From a virus: 54,289 bases of DNA. Shown here piece by piece: positions 7,058-15,173 of the stretch (its first letter is position 1; the number at the start of each line of letters is the position of its first letter). Where the stretch lies: positions 1 to 54,289 of the IMG/VR virus record IMGVR_UViG_3300027969_004149; one strand, written 5' to 3'. The position numbers were made by a program, and so were the translations under genes. The notes beneath the pieces are model-generated. The model was not told where the DNA came from and searched no databases. It saw nothing but the letters and a program-made list of their open reading frames with translations.

Positions 7058-7648
7058 ATGCCTAGTGTATTTTTAGTAAGCGACACGCACTTTGGACACA
7101 CCGGTGTTTGCCGCTTCACACGTAACGATGGTGTTACAAAACTTCGCCCATGGGACTCAGCAGAGGAAATGGACGAAGCGATGGTCAAGGCGTGGAACGA
7201 ACGGGTCAAGCCCACTGACAAAGTCTACCATTTGGGTGACGTTGTTATTAACCGCAAAGCATTGGGTATTATGCGTAGGTTAAACGGTGACAAGGTGTTG
7301 ATCCGTGGTAATCACGATATCTTTAGGGACAACGACTACCGCGAACACTTTAGAGAATTACGTGCATATCATGTTATGAACGGAATGATCTTAAGTCATA
7401 TTCCTTTACATCCGGAATCGTTGGGTCGGTTTGGTACTAACATACACGGGCACACACACGCTAATCGTGTTATGTTACCCGGGTTTGGTGGTAAGATCAC
7501 TGACATAGTAGATACTCGTTATCACTGCGTTTGCGTAGAACAAACCCCTGATTTTGCTCCTATTTTGTTTGAAGACGTTATAGCACGTATTGAAGCAGAA
7601 GGCGGGAGCATAGGTTTCAAGAACGGAAACGGTTCTATAGCAGATTAG
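7058..7648 (+). CDS. Calcineurin-like metallophosphoesterase
   Basis: A 196-residue protein with all metal-binding blocks of the family: SDTHFGH (Asp9, His11), HLGDVV (Asp61), RGNHDIF (Asn85, His86), a His about 114 in ILSHIP, and HGHTHAN (His130-134). A dinuclear metal centre for phosphodiester or phosphomonoester hydrolysis is expected; small phage members of this fold often act on nucleotides or RNA ends. A very strong AAGGAGGG site (7046-7053) precedes the ATG. Followed directly by transcription-stopping hairpins. Confidence 0.88.
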   Translation: MPSVFLVSDTHFGHTGVCRFTRNDGVTKLRPWDSAEEMDEAMVKAWNERVKPTDKVYHLGDVVINRKALGIMRRLNGDKVLIRGNHDIFRDNDYREHFRELRAYHVMNGMILSHIPLHPESLGRFGTNIHGHTHANRVMLPGFGGKITDIVDTRYHCVCVEQTPDFAPILFEDVIARIEAEGGSIGFKNGNGSIAD

Positions 7649-7684
7649 GACGTAGTCCTATTTTAGCGCCGGCCCCAAGGCGCT
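7646..7684 (+). repeat. Two consecutive hairpins after the phosphoesterase gene
   Basis: Hairpin one is TAGGAC-GTA-GTCCTA (7646-7660), beginning at the stop codon and followed by TTTT. Hairpin two is AGCGCC-GGCCCCAA-GGCGCT (7665-7684). With the terminator at 7701 they form three stem-loops within 80 bases. They may act as serial terminators or as 3'-end protection of the early transcript. Confidence 0.6.
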
Positions 7685-7700
7685 TATAAATGAGGGCAAA

Positions 7701-7726
7701 ATAGCACCTTCGGGTGCTATTTTTTT
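7701..7726 (+). terminator. Strong rho-independent terminator with TTCG loop
   Basis: The perfect 8-bp stem ATAGCACC/GGTGCTAT closed by the stable TTCG tetraloop is followed by a run of T (7720-7726). It separates the early-type operon from the late tail-fibre-like gene. Confidence 0.93.
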
Positions 7727-7750
7727 GACTCTGCGTTCTGATATCAGCGG

Positions 7751-7758
7751 CATAAATA
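7751..7758 (+). promoter_or_regulatory. Putative T4-type late promoter (CATAAATA)
   Basis: CATAAATA differs from the T4 late octamer at one base. It lies 32 bases before the ATG at 7791, leaving room for a leader carrying the AGGAG ribosome site at 7779-7783. Confidence 0.7.
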
Positions 7759-7790
7759 TATATGGTAGAACAATTCCAGGAGTTATAGAT

Positions 7791-9185
7791 ATGCCGTTAC
7801 AGATTCGCAGAGGCACCGACGCAGAAAGATTAGCAATGACACAGCCGCTAGCACAGGGCGAGCTGTTATTTGTTTCAACCCCAGGGGCTGAAAGATTATA
7901 CATCGGGAATGGTACAACATTAGGTGGTGTTCAAATCACCGGGTATACCAACGAAGATGCACAAGATGCCGCAGCTCAACTTTTCAGCAGCGGCACACAC
8001 ACCGGAATTACCTTTACATACAATGACGTAGCAGCCAGTATATCAGCTGTGGTCGATTTAGCTAATTATCAAGGCACCATAGGAGCAACTTCTTTTAAAG
8101 GATCTATTGTAGCTGACGATTCTACTTTATTAGTTGACGGAATTTCTGGAAGAATTGTTGGCCCAGTGTTTTCCAATGTTGTTGGCAATGTTACGGGAAC
8201 CTTAACTGGTAATGTTGTAGGTAATATTACCGGAGTAATAACAGGTACTGCAGGATCAACTATTACAGGTACGCTAACTGGAAGTTTATTAGGCACCAGT
8301 AGTGGACTGCATACCGGTGATGTAAAAGGTTCGATTTTCGGCGATGATTCTTCAATCATGGTGGACGTTATTGATAGAAGTGTATCTGCTAAAACAATAA
8401 TAGTTACAGATACTCTAGGTGGAGCTACTACGCACACTATTCAAGGAAATATCAACGACCTGTTTATAGGTACCGCAGCCAGTCCTACTTCAGTATTCAT
8501 GAATCTGGACACATCTCAAGAAGGTCTAATGCTAAGAGGTGTAACCACAGGAGGTGCTGGAGATCAACCGGTGCTGTCTTTTAGAGCTGCCAGAGGATCT
8601 ATAGCTTCTCCTACTATTGTTCAAGATTTAGATTCATTAGGATTAATAAGTTTCGACGGATGGACCGGTAACACAGGTACCCCTACTGGACACGCGAAAG
8701 CATCATTTATTGGTTCGTCTGTAGACGATCTATCAATTGTATCAGGTGATGCTACGATCGCTGCAACATTAGTTATGGGAAGTTATGCTGATACTGGCAC
8801 AGATGATTTATTTTATATGTTCAAAGGCGGAACCTTTTCAGCTTCTGCAATTGGATATCGCACAGGGTTTGGTGGAACAGTTACTCAAGGTACCAACAAG
8901 GCCACAGGTGTTACATTAAATAAAATCTGCGGACAGATAACACTCAATGCTGCATTGCTGGCTGCTAACACTACTGTTACGTTTACGCTAACCAACAGCA
9001 AAATAACTGCCGAGGATCATATATTAGTAACACATGTCAGCGGAGGAACACTAGGCGCATATGGAGTTGGTGGAATAGTTCCAGCGGCCGGCAGTGCTAC
9101 TCTCTACGTGAGAAATCTAACCAGCGGTGGGTTAAGCGAGGCTATTGTTTTAAAATATACTGTATTTTTAAGTGCTAATTCGTAA
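7791..9185 (+). CDS. Tail-fibre-like virion protein with Mtd-type N-terminal domain
   Basis: A 464-residue protein. Residues 1-50 (LQIRRGTDAERLAM, GELLFVSTP, LYIGNGTTLGG) match the Mtd_N-type domain that attaches receptor-binding proteins to phage tails. Two KGSI..DDS...VD repeats (about residues 103 and 179) flank a Gly/Thr/Val-rich VGNVTGTLTGNVVGN repeat. Residues about 265-330 (RGSI..P..V, DSLG.I.F, A.FIG..VDD) recur in the virion-type protein at 33093. The ATG at 7791 has an AGGAG site; an in-frame TTG at 7725 lies inside the terminator and was rejected. Its 3' end overlaps the convergent sulfotransferase gene by 18 bases. Confidence 0.82.
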   Translation: MPLQIRRGTDAERLAMTQPLAQGELLFVSTPGAERLYIGNGTTLGGVQITGYTNEDAQDAAAQLFSSGTHTGITFTYNDVAASISAVVDLANYQGTIGATSFKGSIVADDSTLLVDGISGRIVGPVFSNVVGNVTGTLTGNVVGNITGVITGTAGSTITGTLTGSLLGTSSGLHTGDVKGSIFGDDSSIMVDVIDRSVSAKTIIVTDTLGGATTHTIQGNINDLFIGTAASPTSVFMNLDTSQEGLMLRGVTTGGAGDQPVLSFRAARGSIASPTIVQDLDSLGLISFDGWTGNTGTPTGHAKASFIGSSVDDLSIVSGDATIAATLVMGSYADTGTDDLFYMFKGGTFSASAIGYRTGFGGTVTQGTNKATGVTLNKICGQITLNAALLAANTTVTFTLTNSKITAEDHILVTHVSGGTLGAYGVGGIVPAAGSATLYVRNLTSGGLSEAIVLKYTVFLSANS

Positions 9186-9785
9186 AGAATATTTGAAAGC
9201 ATCTATATCACGTTCGTGTAATTTAGCAATTAATTTAATACTCTGATCGTTGAAATAGTTTTTAAATTCCCAGTGATCGTATTCACTAATGTCAGGCAAA
9301 GGAATATTGCATTTTAGATATTCCTTTATCTTTTTAAAGTCTTGTTCTAAATTTTCTGCTTTACAGACAAAATCAACGTGCTCATCGTTCACGTGAATAA
9401 AATCTATTTGATTGGTAAATCGAGTAAACCATCGAGGAAAATTAAATTCTATTTCTGGGTTACAGTAATCTGCAACCCATTCGTTGATAGGTTTCAAATC
9501 TAATAGAGTTTGATTGTTCCAATCTAACCAATAGCCTTCTGTGCTGACTTTACGATACAAGCTGTACACACGCTGCCAGGGATTTCGTACCACACTCATG
9601 GTTTTAGCATAGGGATAATGTTCTTTTATCATACCCAAGTGAGGGTGATCAATCATCCACGGATCGGTATCACTAACATTGAAATTAGGTTTGAGCCAAT
9701 CTGAAATAATTTTCTTCATGGCCATGCCTGTGCGGGGAACATGCACGTATGCTAACGAAGGACGACTGATATAAAAAGTACCCAT
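9168..9785 (-). CDS. Sulfotransferase-family protein
   Basis: About 205 residues. HVPRTGMAMKK (about 14-24) corresponds to the 5'-phosphosulfate-binding loop, and VVRNPWQRVYSLYR (about 65-78) to the 3'-phosphate-binding R-N-P-x-x-R-x-x-S segment, of PAPS-dependent sulfotransferases (Sulfotransfer_2-like). It would move sulfate from PAPS to a hydroxyl or amine of an unknown acceptor. I chose the ATG ending at 9785, which overlaps the desaturase stop as TAATG; an upstream in-frame start would lie inside the desaturase gene. Third gene of the minus-strand operon that starts at 11166. Confidence 0.78.
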   Translation of the reverse strand: MGTFYISRPSLAYVHVPRTGMAMKKIISDWLKPNFNVSDTDPWMIDHPHLGMIKEHYPYAKTMSVVRNPWQRVYSLYRKVSTEGYWLDWNNQTLLDLKPINEWVADYCNPEIEFNFPRWFTRFTNQIDFIHVNDEHVDFVCKAENLEQDFKKIKEYLKCNIPLPDISEYDHWEFKNYFNDQSIKLIAKLHERDIDAFKYSLRIST

Positions 9786-10555
9786 TATTTTATTTTTATC
9801 AACTGTATTAATCTTCCCATTAGATCCCACTCCCACCACTTCTCTCCGGAGTGCCAACGAACACCGTGTGCATGATGATTATTGTGCCATCCGTCACCGA
9901 GGCTAACAATATTCGCTAGCCAACTGTTGGTACTTCGATCATTGGTTTCGTGATTTCTATATCCGTGCCCGTGTCCTAACACGTTCACTACTCCTATCAG
10001 ATGTACAGTCATGCTGGCTGGAACCACATATACAAATAACCAAAGCAACGGGTCTATTACAAATAAAATCAAGGAAAACACAAAAATTATTTTAAAATAA
10101 TGTTTAAAAATAAACTTATGCGTGGGGCTTCTCATAAGGTCTTTGACATAGGCCACAGGTATGTGTGGTATGTTCCAATCATATCCCCACCATACTTTTA
10201 ATGCTTGCATCCAATTCCATTTACCGTTGATATAAGGACTGTGTGGGTCTCCGTCTTTGTCCGATGCTGCGTGATGCTGACGATGTAATGCTACCCAACT
10301 GATAGTAGGCCCTACTGTGGATATCACTGAAATGTAACTCAGAGTTGTTTCTAACCATTCATATGTCTTGAAACTTCTGTGTGTGAGTAGTCTATGCAGT
10401 GTGATCACCGAACTGATAGGCCCGATAACTAGCCATGCTACTAATGCTATCATCAGCAACCAATACTGTTGAGTGATCACAGCATACACAATAGATGGCA
10501 AGGCCACAATATGATTAAAAGTTTGTAGCAGTCTAATTTTTGAATCTAAATTCAT
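9785..10555 (-). CDS. Membrane fatty-acid desaturase (acyl-CoA delta-9 type)
   Basis: About 256 residues with the three histidine boxes of the di-iron membrane desaturases: HRLLTHRS (54-61), HRQHH (91-95) and HNNHHAH (224-230), plus a Gly/His-rich LGHGHGYRNH. Several hydrophobic segments (VYAVITQQYWLLMIALVAW, IIFVFSLILFVIDPLLWLF) indicate membrane insertion. Family members introduce a double bond into an acyl chain using oxygen and an electron donor. The ATG ending at 10555 overlaps the upstream stop (ATGA). It lies between an unknown gene and a sulfotransferase. Confidence 0.88.
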   Translation of the reverse strand: MNLDSKIRLLQTFNHIVALPSIVYAVITQQYWLLMIALVAWLVIGPISSVITLHRLLTHRSFKTYEWLETTLSYISVISTVGPTISWVALHRQHHAASDKDGDPHSPYINGKWNWMQALKVWWGYDWNIPHIPVAYVKDLMRSPTHKFIFKHYFKIIFVFSLILFVIDPLLWLFVYVVPASMTVHLIGVVNVLGHGHGYRNHETNDRSTNSWLANIVSLGDGWHNNHHAHGVRWHSGEKWWEWDLMGRLIQLIKIK

Positions 10556-11166
10556 TTGCCCTCCGGCAGCATATTCCATTCTTGATCATTGATAATGATA
10601 GGATTCCAATTTTCAAAAGCACGTTCACTGATATTTCTATAGACAAAATTTTGCCAACATTTTTGTACCGGCCACGGACAGGTTTGTATGTACCCAACCC
10701 CGTGCTGCCATTGATGATCACTAGCTGTGTCCATGTGCTGCTTCCAAATATCCCACCAACGTTTTCCACCTCTTGGTCTATTCTGCATGGTTATTAAATA
10801 GCACTCAAAGTTATTGTCTGCAATAAGTCGATCAATCAAACTACAGGTTACTCTAAACCCGTCAGTCATATCAGTGTGTGTCATACGAAACTCAGGAAAA
10901 GTATACAAACGATTAATCATTTTAGCTACATTGGACGGATATCTTTCATCATTGAAAACTCCCCCCATAACCATGGGCTTTCCTGTGCTAACTTGATACA
11001 CCACACCATACCCGTGGTGATCTTCTATTCTTAAATTGTCCTGAGTATAATTATATCTGAGCCAATTATTTTCCTCAAGGCATTGTTTTCTAACCTGTTC
11101 AAACTCATTATTAGATTGGTAGTACACAACTATGTGTGTGTCTTTTAAATCGTATCTGCTGTACAT
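10552..11166 (-). CDS. Hypothetical protein, possibly GNAT-like
   Basis: A 204-residue protein leading the desaturase/sulfotransferase operon. It shows strands such as GYGVVYQVSTGKPMVMGGVF and an aromatic-rich C-terminal half (GKRWWDIWKQH, CPWPVQKCWQ). The order of strands and the loop after the GGVF strand faintly recall an N-acyltransferase fold, but no diagnostic acyl-CoA loop is clear. No Shine-Dalgarno sequence; a TAAATA motif ends 7 bases before the ATG. Function unknown. Confidence 0.7.
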   Translation of the reverse strand: MYSRYDLKDTHIVVYYQSNNEFEQVRKQCLEENNWLRYNYTQDNLRIEDHHGYGVVYQVSTGKPMVMGGVFNDERYPSNVAKMINRLYTFPEFRMTHTDMTDGFRVTCSLIDRLIADNNFECYLITMQNRPRGGKRWWDIWKQHMDTASDHQWQHGVGYIQTCPWPVQKCWQNFVYRNISERAFENWNPIIINDQEWNMLPEGK

Positions 11167-11173
11167 AGAAAAT

Positions 11174-11180
11174 TATTTAC
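11174..11180 (-). promoter_or_regulatory. Putative T4-type late promoter, minus strand (GTAAATA)
   Basis: GTAAATA on the minus strand lies 7 bases before the ATG of the 10552-11166 gene, with no ribosome-binding sequence between. It forms half of a divergent promoter pair with the plus-strand motif at 11181. Confidence 0.5.
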
Positions 11181-11187
11181 TTAAATA
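11181..11187 (+). promoter_or_regulatory. Putative T4-type late promoter, plus strand (TTAAATA)
   Basis: TTAAATA lies 17 bases before the ATG at 11205, leaving an AAAGGA ribosome site in the leader. It directly adjoins the divergent minus-strand motif. Confidence 0.5.
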
Positions 11188-11204
11188 TTTCAAAGGACGA
11201 GTAC

Positions 11205-11834
11205 ATGCTGGCTAATGCCGTAACTAGATTAAATTTTTCCGTGAAACTGGATTCTCTGAGAGAATATTATCACACGTTGGTCAACGAGTACGATCAGTTG
11301 AAATGGTGCTGGGATAGACACGGAAATGAAATCACACAAGAATGGCGTGAACGTATGATGCTGGATCAAAGCACACTGCTGCCTTATGGTTGGGCCATAC
11401 AAAGCAATTTGGTTGATCCTAAAGTTCCTTGCCCCCCTTATAACATCAGCACACACCCTAGGTGTGAATATCGTAACACTGAACTGGCCTTTGGATTGGT
11501 AACTACACTACAGACTTTGATGCCTTATACATATCGATGGAGTTTGGTTGTACAGCCAGCTGGAGGAAAAGTTTCAAGGCATGTGGATCAAGGAGACGAA
11601 TACACCGGACATATTCCAATATATGAAGCAAAACAATCAGTATTCAAATTCTGGGATCTAGAAGGCAATAGAAAAGATTTCACTATGTCAGCCGACGGCG
11701 GTGTTTATTTGGTAGATACCATAATAGAACACGAAACAGAAAACTACGATGTTGATGACAGAGTAGGTCTAGTTTTTAGATTTAAGAGAGACATGTTACC
11801 TGAATTGTTAAAACTGCAAGGTCAAATATCTTGA
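11205..11834 (+). CDS. 2OG-Fe(II) dioxygenase, aspartyl/asparaginyl beta-hydroxylase-like
   Basis: A 209-residue protein. WSLVVQPAGGKVSRHVDQGD carries the H-x-D iron motif after a typical strand. GGVYLVDTIIEHETENY holds the distal His, and RVGLVFRFKR the 2-oxoglutarate-binding Arg. This is the layout of the small Asp/Asn beta-hydroxylase-like proteins that recur in this window. First gene of the plus-strand operon 11205-15173. Substrate unknown. Confidence 0.75.
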   Translation: MLANAVTRLNFSVKLDSLREYYHTLVNEYDQLKWCWDRHGNEITQEWRERMMLDQSTLLPYGWAIQSNLVDPKVPCPPYNISTHPRCEYRNTELAFGLVTTLQTLMPYTYRWSLVVQPAGGKVSRHVDQGDEYTGHIPIYEAKQSVFKFWDLEGNRKDFTMSADGGVYLVDTIIEHETENYDVDDRVGLVFRFKRDMLPELLKLQGQIS

Positions 11835-12469
11835 CTGTAATTTACACACCCATCGATATCGAGTTTGACATGCCTGCCGAACAAGAAATCATTGATTGGT
11901 TTCATGCTAATAAGATCACTGATACAGACTATTGGGAATATGAAGAGGGCAGACACGAATGGTGTTATGTTGCCCTACGCAAAGAACCCAGCAACTGGCA
12001 CACATACGAAGCATGGCTAGACTGGGCTAAAGAAAGAAAGCCTATAGACGATGCTGGATTGGTATTTCATCCAGGATTTGAAGAAGCATTTCCTGGATTA
12101 GCAAAGTGTGTGCGTGAGTTACCGTTTGATCAAATTGGCACCAGCGGCTTTATCATGCAGATAGGAACTATTCCTCCTCACAAAGATGCATTTTATGATA
12201 TCGCCGAACCACGAAGGTATGTGATATATGTCACCGATCCTGCATACAATACATTTCATTTTGTACATAACGGTAAAAAGATATGGCCTGAGATAGATCC
12301 TAAATATCGTTGTTTTGCATTTAACAACACTGACGTGGAACATGCTGCTGATCCTACTAACAGAACCAAGATATTGTTAAGCACAGTTGGTATAATGAAT
12401 AAAGAAAAACACGAAGCATTACTACAGCGTAGTATAGAAAAGTTTACAGATAAAGTTATACGAATATGA
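11831..12469 (+). CDS. Putative 2OG-Fe(II) dioxygenase-fold protein
   Basis: About 212 residues if translation starts at the TTG at 11831, which overlaps the preceding stop as TTGA; the next ATG would remove 13 residues. IPPHKDAFYDI carries H-x-D, and CFAFNNTDVEHAADPTNRTK carries the distal His and Arg. The insertion HFVHNGKKIWP is shared in spirit with other phage members. Co-transcribed with the preceding hydroxylase-like gene and the kinase-like gene that follows (ATGA overlap). Confidence 0.68.
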   Translation: MTVIYTPIDIEFDMPAEQEIIDWFHANKITDTDYWEYEEGRHEWCYVALRKEPSNWHTYEAWLDWAKERKPIDDAGLVFHPGFEEAFPGLAKCVRELPFDQIGTSGFIMQIGTIPPHKDAFYDIAEPRRYVIYVTDPAYNTFHFVHNGKKIWPEIDPKYRCFAFNNTDVEHAADPTNRTKILLSTVGIMNKEKHEALLQRSIEKFTDKVIRI

Positions 12470-13155
12470 AATTAAACTACTACTGGAATGGTGTGCCGGG
12501 TATAGGATTATGTAGAAACAATTTAATTTATACCAGTCTAATGTCCGATGATAAGAAAACATTTGTCCAATGGTATTATAACGATCCTGAATATCACAAG
12601 GGGCAGAATGAGGTAATTGATCCTAGCAAGATGGAAGAAAAATGGTTGCGAGAAGTTAACTATCTAACACAGATGCGTAACCGTTATCCTGAGTTAATTC
12701 CTAAAATCATCCTAATAGAATTAGATGCGAAAAAACTTTATTTAGAAGTTGACGGTGTAGATTTCTGGAACAGAGCAGAGTGCAGTATTGACAACTATGA
12801 TAAAGTATTACCAGACTGGCAAGATCAAATGTTAAACATAATTCAAGCGCATAAGTCACTAGGGTTATATAAGTTTAGTATGCACCCTAGCAGTTATTTT
12901 ATAGTAGACGGCAAATTAAAAAGTATCAACTATTTTTTTACATATGCAGCTCATGAAGGTCCTATCAGTATTGCAGATCACGCCAGCCATATCTACAGTA
13001 CTAGACAAGACATAATGCGTACACAAATAGAACAGATGGGATTAAGTTGGGATAAACCAGAATCATTAAAGACACTACAGATGCTGTGTTTTGAAAGTTT
13101 TAGAACAAATTATCCAGATGAATTTATAAACAAGGCCAAGAAAATTTATGATTAA
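12466..13155 (+). CDS. Protein-kinase-like fold protein, probably with degenerate active site
   Basis: A 229-residue protein. WLREVNYLTQM about residue 60 resembles the alphaC helix with its Glu. KKLYLEVDGVDFW resembles the hinge. YKFSMHPSSYFIVDGKLKSINYF resembles a catalytic loop plus metal loop, but the usual HxD and DFG/IDF acids are absent or altered. The family call is inference. If right, the protein would be a pseudokinase or bind a nucleotide without normal transfer. It overlaps its neighbours on both sides (ATGA, then 8 bases), inside an oxygenase/radical SAM operon. Confidence 0.55.
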   Translation: MKLNYYWNGVPGIGLCRNNLIYTSLMSDDKKTFVQWYYNDPEYHKGQNEVIDPSKMEEKWLREVNYLTQMRNRYPELIPKIILIELDAKKLYLEVDGVDFWNRAECSIDNYDKVLPDWQDQMLNIIQAHKSLGLYKFSMHPSSYFIVDGKLKSINYFFTYAAHEGPISIADHASHIYSTRQDIMRTQIEQMGLSWDKPESLKTLQMLCFESFRTNYPDEFINKAKKIYD

Positions 13156-14383
13156 TAAAAAAGAATTGTTAGAGTCTAAACACTTCTGCATCTTACCTTT
13201 TATTAGTTCTCGTGTTTGGCATAGCCTAGTGGTGCCTTGCTGTATTAATCATGACGAAATATTTGGCATTAGTACTCAGCAATCTCTAGATGAGATTTAT
13301 TCAAATAACAATACAAAATTAACAAGTTTTCGTAAACAACTGTTGAATGGTCCGACGTTGCCCAACAGCTGTTCGAGATGTAGTGATTGCGAACAATCTA
13401 ATGTTACTAGCTTGCGACAATCTGCTAATCAAAAATGGTCACACACATTTGATAAATTAGAATTCAATGATACGGGTGATTTAAAAGAAAATAAATTTTA
13501 CCTATGGGACGGAGTTGGCTACAGTAATCTATGCAATCTAAAATGTAGGATGTGCCCTAGCTACCTTAGCTCACGTACACGAGAGGAAGAAGTAGCTAAT
13601 GGAATCGGTACTAAATCTATTTCTCCGATGCAGCAGGCATTCTTAGACAAGCACAATCTTAAAGGTGATCCCAATGAAATACTAATTGAATCATTCCGAG
13701 ACATTGATCTTTTCTATAAATTCTTTGATCAACATGTTGAATTTATAGAAGAAATTAAATTCGAAGGCGGTGAGCCTATGATGATGGAACAACATTTTCG
13801 AATATTGGAATTACTAATAGAAAAAAATAAAACTAATATTAGATTACAGTATAATACTAATATGACCCGTCTAAAATTTAAACATTATAATATTTTAGAT
13901 CTTTGGAAAGAATTTAATTCAGTTACTGTACAAGTAAGTTTAGATGCTGTCGGTGAACAAAATTATTATATAAGACATCCATCAAATTGGTTAGAAATAC
14001 TTGAAAATATCGATCAGGTAAGGAAAGAATGTCCACACGTGGGTTTGAGTATATATACGACTATACAAATACTAAACTGTTTTGCTGCTAGCAAGTTACA
14101 CGATTGGTGCAACAACAACAATCTCGAACATAGGTTTGTATTTCTTAAACACCCGTCTTGTATGAGTTTATATACCCTACCTAACAGTTACAAAGAACGG
14201 GTCAAACAGCATTGGGAGAGATACGAATCAAATACCGAAGTGGATGGATTTTTAAGGATGATGTGGGTCAACGATAATTCAAATGAGATTACTGAATTTT
14301 TAACAACTATAGAAGAGAGAGATAAAATTAGAAACGAATCGTTGTTAGCGACCTTTCCAGAATTTAAGGAATTATATGATTAA
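13148..14383 (+). CDS. Radical SAM protein with twitch/SPASM-type extra Cys
   Basis: A 411-residue protein. The radical SAM cluster motif CNLKCRMC (Cys129, 133, 136) follows a GVGYSNL strand. FEGGEP (about 206-210) is the SAM-contacting GGEP. An N-terminal segment FCILPF...VVPCC and then CSRCSDCE (residues 75-81) supplies extra Cys for auxiliary clusters or zinc. Such twitch-type proteins are related to peptide- and sugar-modifying SPASM enzymes. The same architecture recurs at 18960 and 23190. Start ATG at 13148 overlaps the kinase-like gene by 8 bases. Confidence 0.85.
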   Translation: MINKKELLESKHFCILPFISSRVWHSLVVPCCINHDEIFGISTQQSLDEIYSNNNTKLTSFRKQLLNGPTLPNSCSRCSDCEQSNVTSLRQSANQKWSHTFDKLEFNDTGDLKENKFYLWDGVGYSNLCNLKCRMCPSYLSSRTREEEVANGIGTKSISPMQQAFLDKHNLKGDPNEILIESFRDIDLFYKFFDQHVEFIEEIKFEGGEPMMMEQHFRILELLIEKNKTNIRLQYNTNMTRLKFKHYNILDLWKEFNSVTVQVSLDAVGEQNYYIRHPSNWLEILENIDQVRKECPHVGLSIYTTIQILNCFAASKLHDWCNNNNLEHRFVFLKHPSCMSLYTLPNSYKERVKQHWERYESNTEVDGFLRMMWVNDNSNEITEFLTTIEERDKIRNESLLATFPEFKELYD

Positions 14384-15173
14384 AGGTATTAACAACCAGC
14401 CATACATTGATATGACTCCATACCTTGACATGGATACATTTGATCATTTACAACCCGAAATACTTCGAGGTTTTGCAGATGCTCGAGAATTTGCCAAAGA
14501 AGGCACATGGATGAAGCCTGCTTTTAAAATAGAAGACATGAGTTATATTCCAAATTGGAAACCTATCTACAAAGCAATAGAAGAATTTTTAGCATTACCT
14601 GACGATAATCCTATCAAACAGGGCGGCATTGATCTATATAGAGACTTCCAGGATTTTACAGTACGCAATAGATTTACCCGATACATTAAAATGGCCATGG
14701 GAGCATACGATCCTTACATTTATTACTTCCTGTGGGAACAGGGCAGTTGGGATGATCGAAGTGCTACTAGAAAACTCACGCCCGAAGCCGCCCATTTTCC
14801 AGGAACAGTTGCGTGGGTAGAAAACTTAATCACCTCAGGAATATTTGAAAATATCGGACGAGTAATATTCTTTCATTGTGAAGCGGGTGGCGTTCCTTTT
14901 GAGCATAGAGATTTGGACGGCGAAAAAGGATTGCAACAAGGATATACCGATAATGTAAACGAGTTCATACACATACGACCGAACACAAAGAAACCTTTTT
15001 ATTTGTGGGATCCAGAAACTAGGAATCATACCTACATCAATAGTCGTGCTGCATGGTGGAATGATCAAGACTGGCACGGCGGTAATGCTACCATGGAACA
15101 GAGCTACGGATTACGTATCGATGGTAAATTTACAGAAGAATTTAAATTACTTATAGCCAGTAAAGGTCAATAA
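14376..15173 (+). CDS. Putative 2OG-Fe(II) dioxygenase
   Basis: A 265-residue protein, the longest of the dioxygenase-fold proteins here. RVIFFHCEAGGVPFEHRDLD contains H-x-D. KKPFYLWDPE and then AAWWNDQDWHGGNATMEQ carry the distal His, and YGLRIDGKF a candidate 2-oxoglutarate Arg. The N-terminal 140 residues have no recognised domain. It overlaps the radical SAM gene by 8 bases and is the last plus-strand gene of its cassette; its 3' end overlaps the convergent gene by 27 bases. Confidence 0.7.
   Translation: MIKGINNQPYIDMTPYLDMDTFDHLQPEILRGFADAREFAKEGTWMKPAFKIEDMSYIPNWKPIYKAIEEFLALPDDNPIKQGGIDLYRDFQDFTVRNRFTRYIKMAMGAYDPYIYYFLWEQGSWDDRSATRKLTPEAAHFPGTVAWVENLITSGIFENIGRVIFFHCEAGGVPFEHRDLDGEKGLQQGYTDNVNEFIHIRPNTKKPFYLWDPETRNHTYINSRAAWWNDQDWHGGNATMEQSYGLRIDGKFTEEFKLLIASKGQ

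Noticed and set aside
8069-8437. A 122-codon minus-strand frame within the tail-fibre-like gene
   Set aside because: It is antisense to the Gly/Thr/Val-repeat region, its Val/Pro-rich composition simply mirrors that repeat, and it has no promoter or ribosome site.
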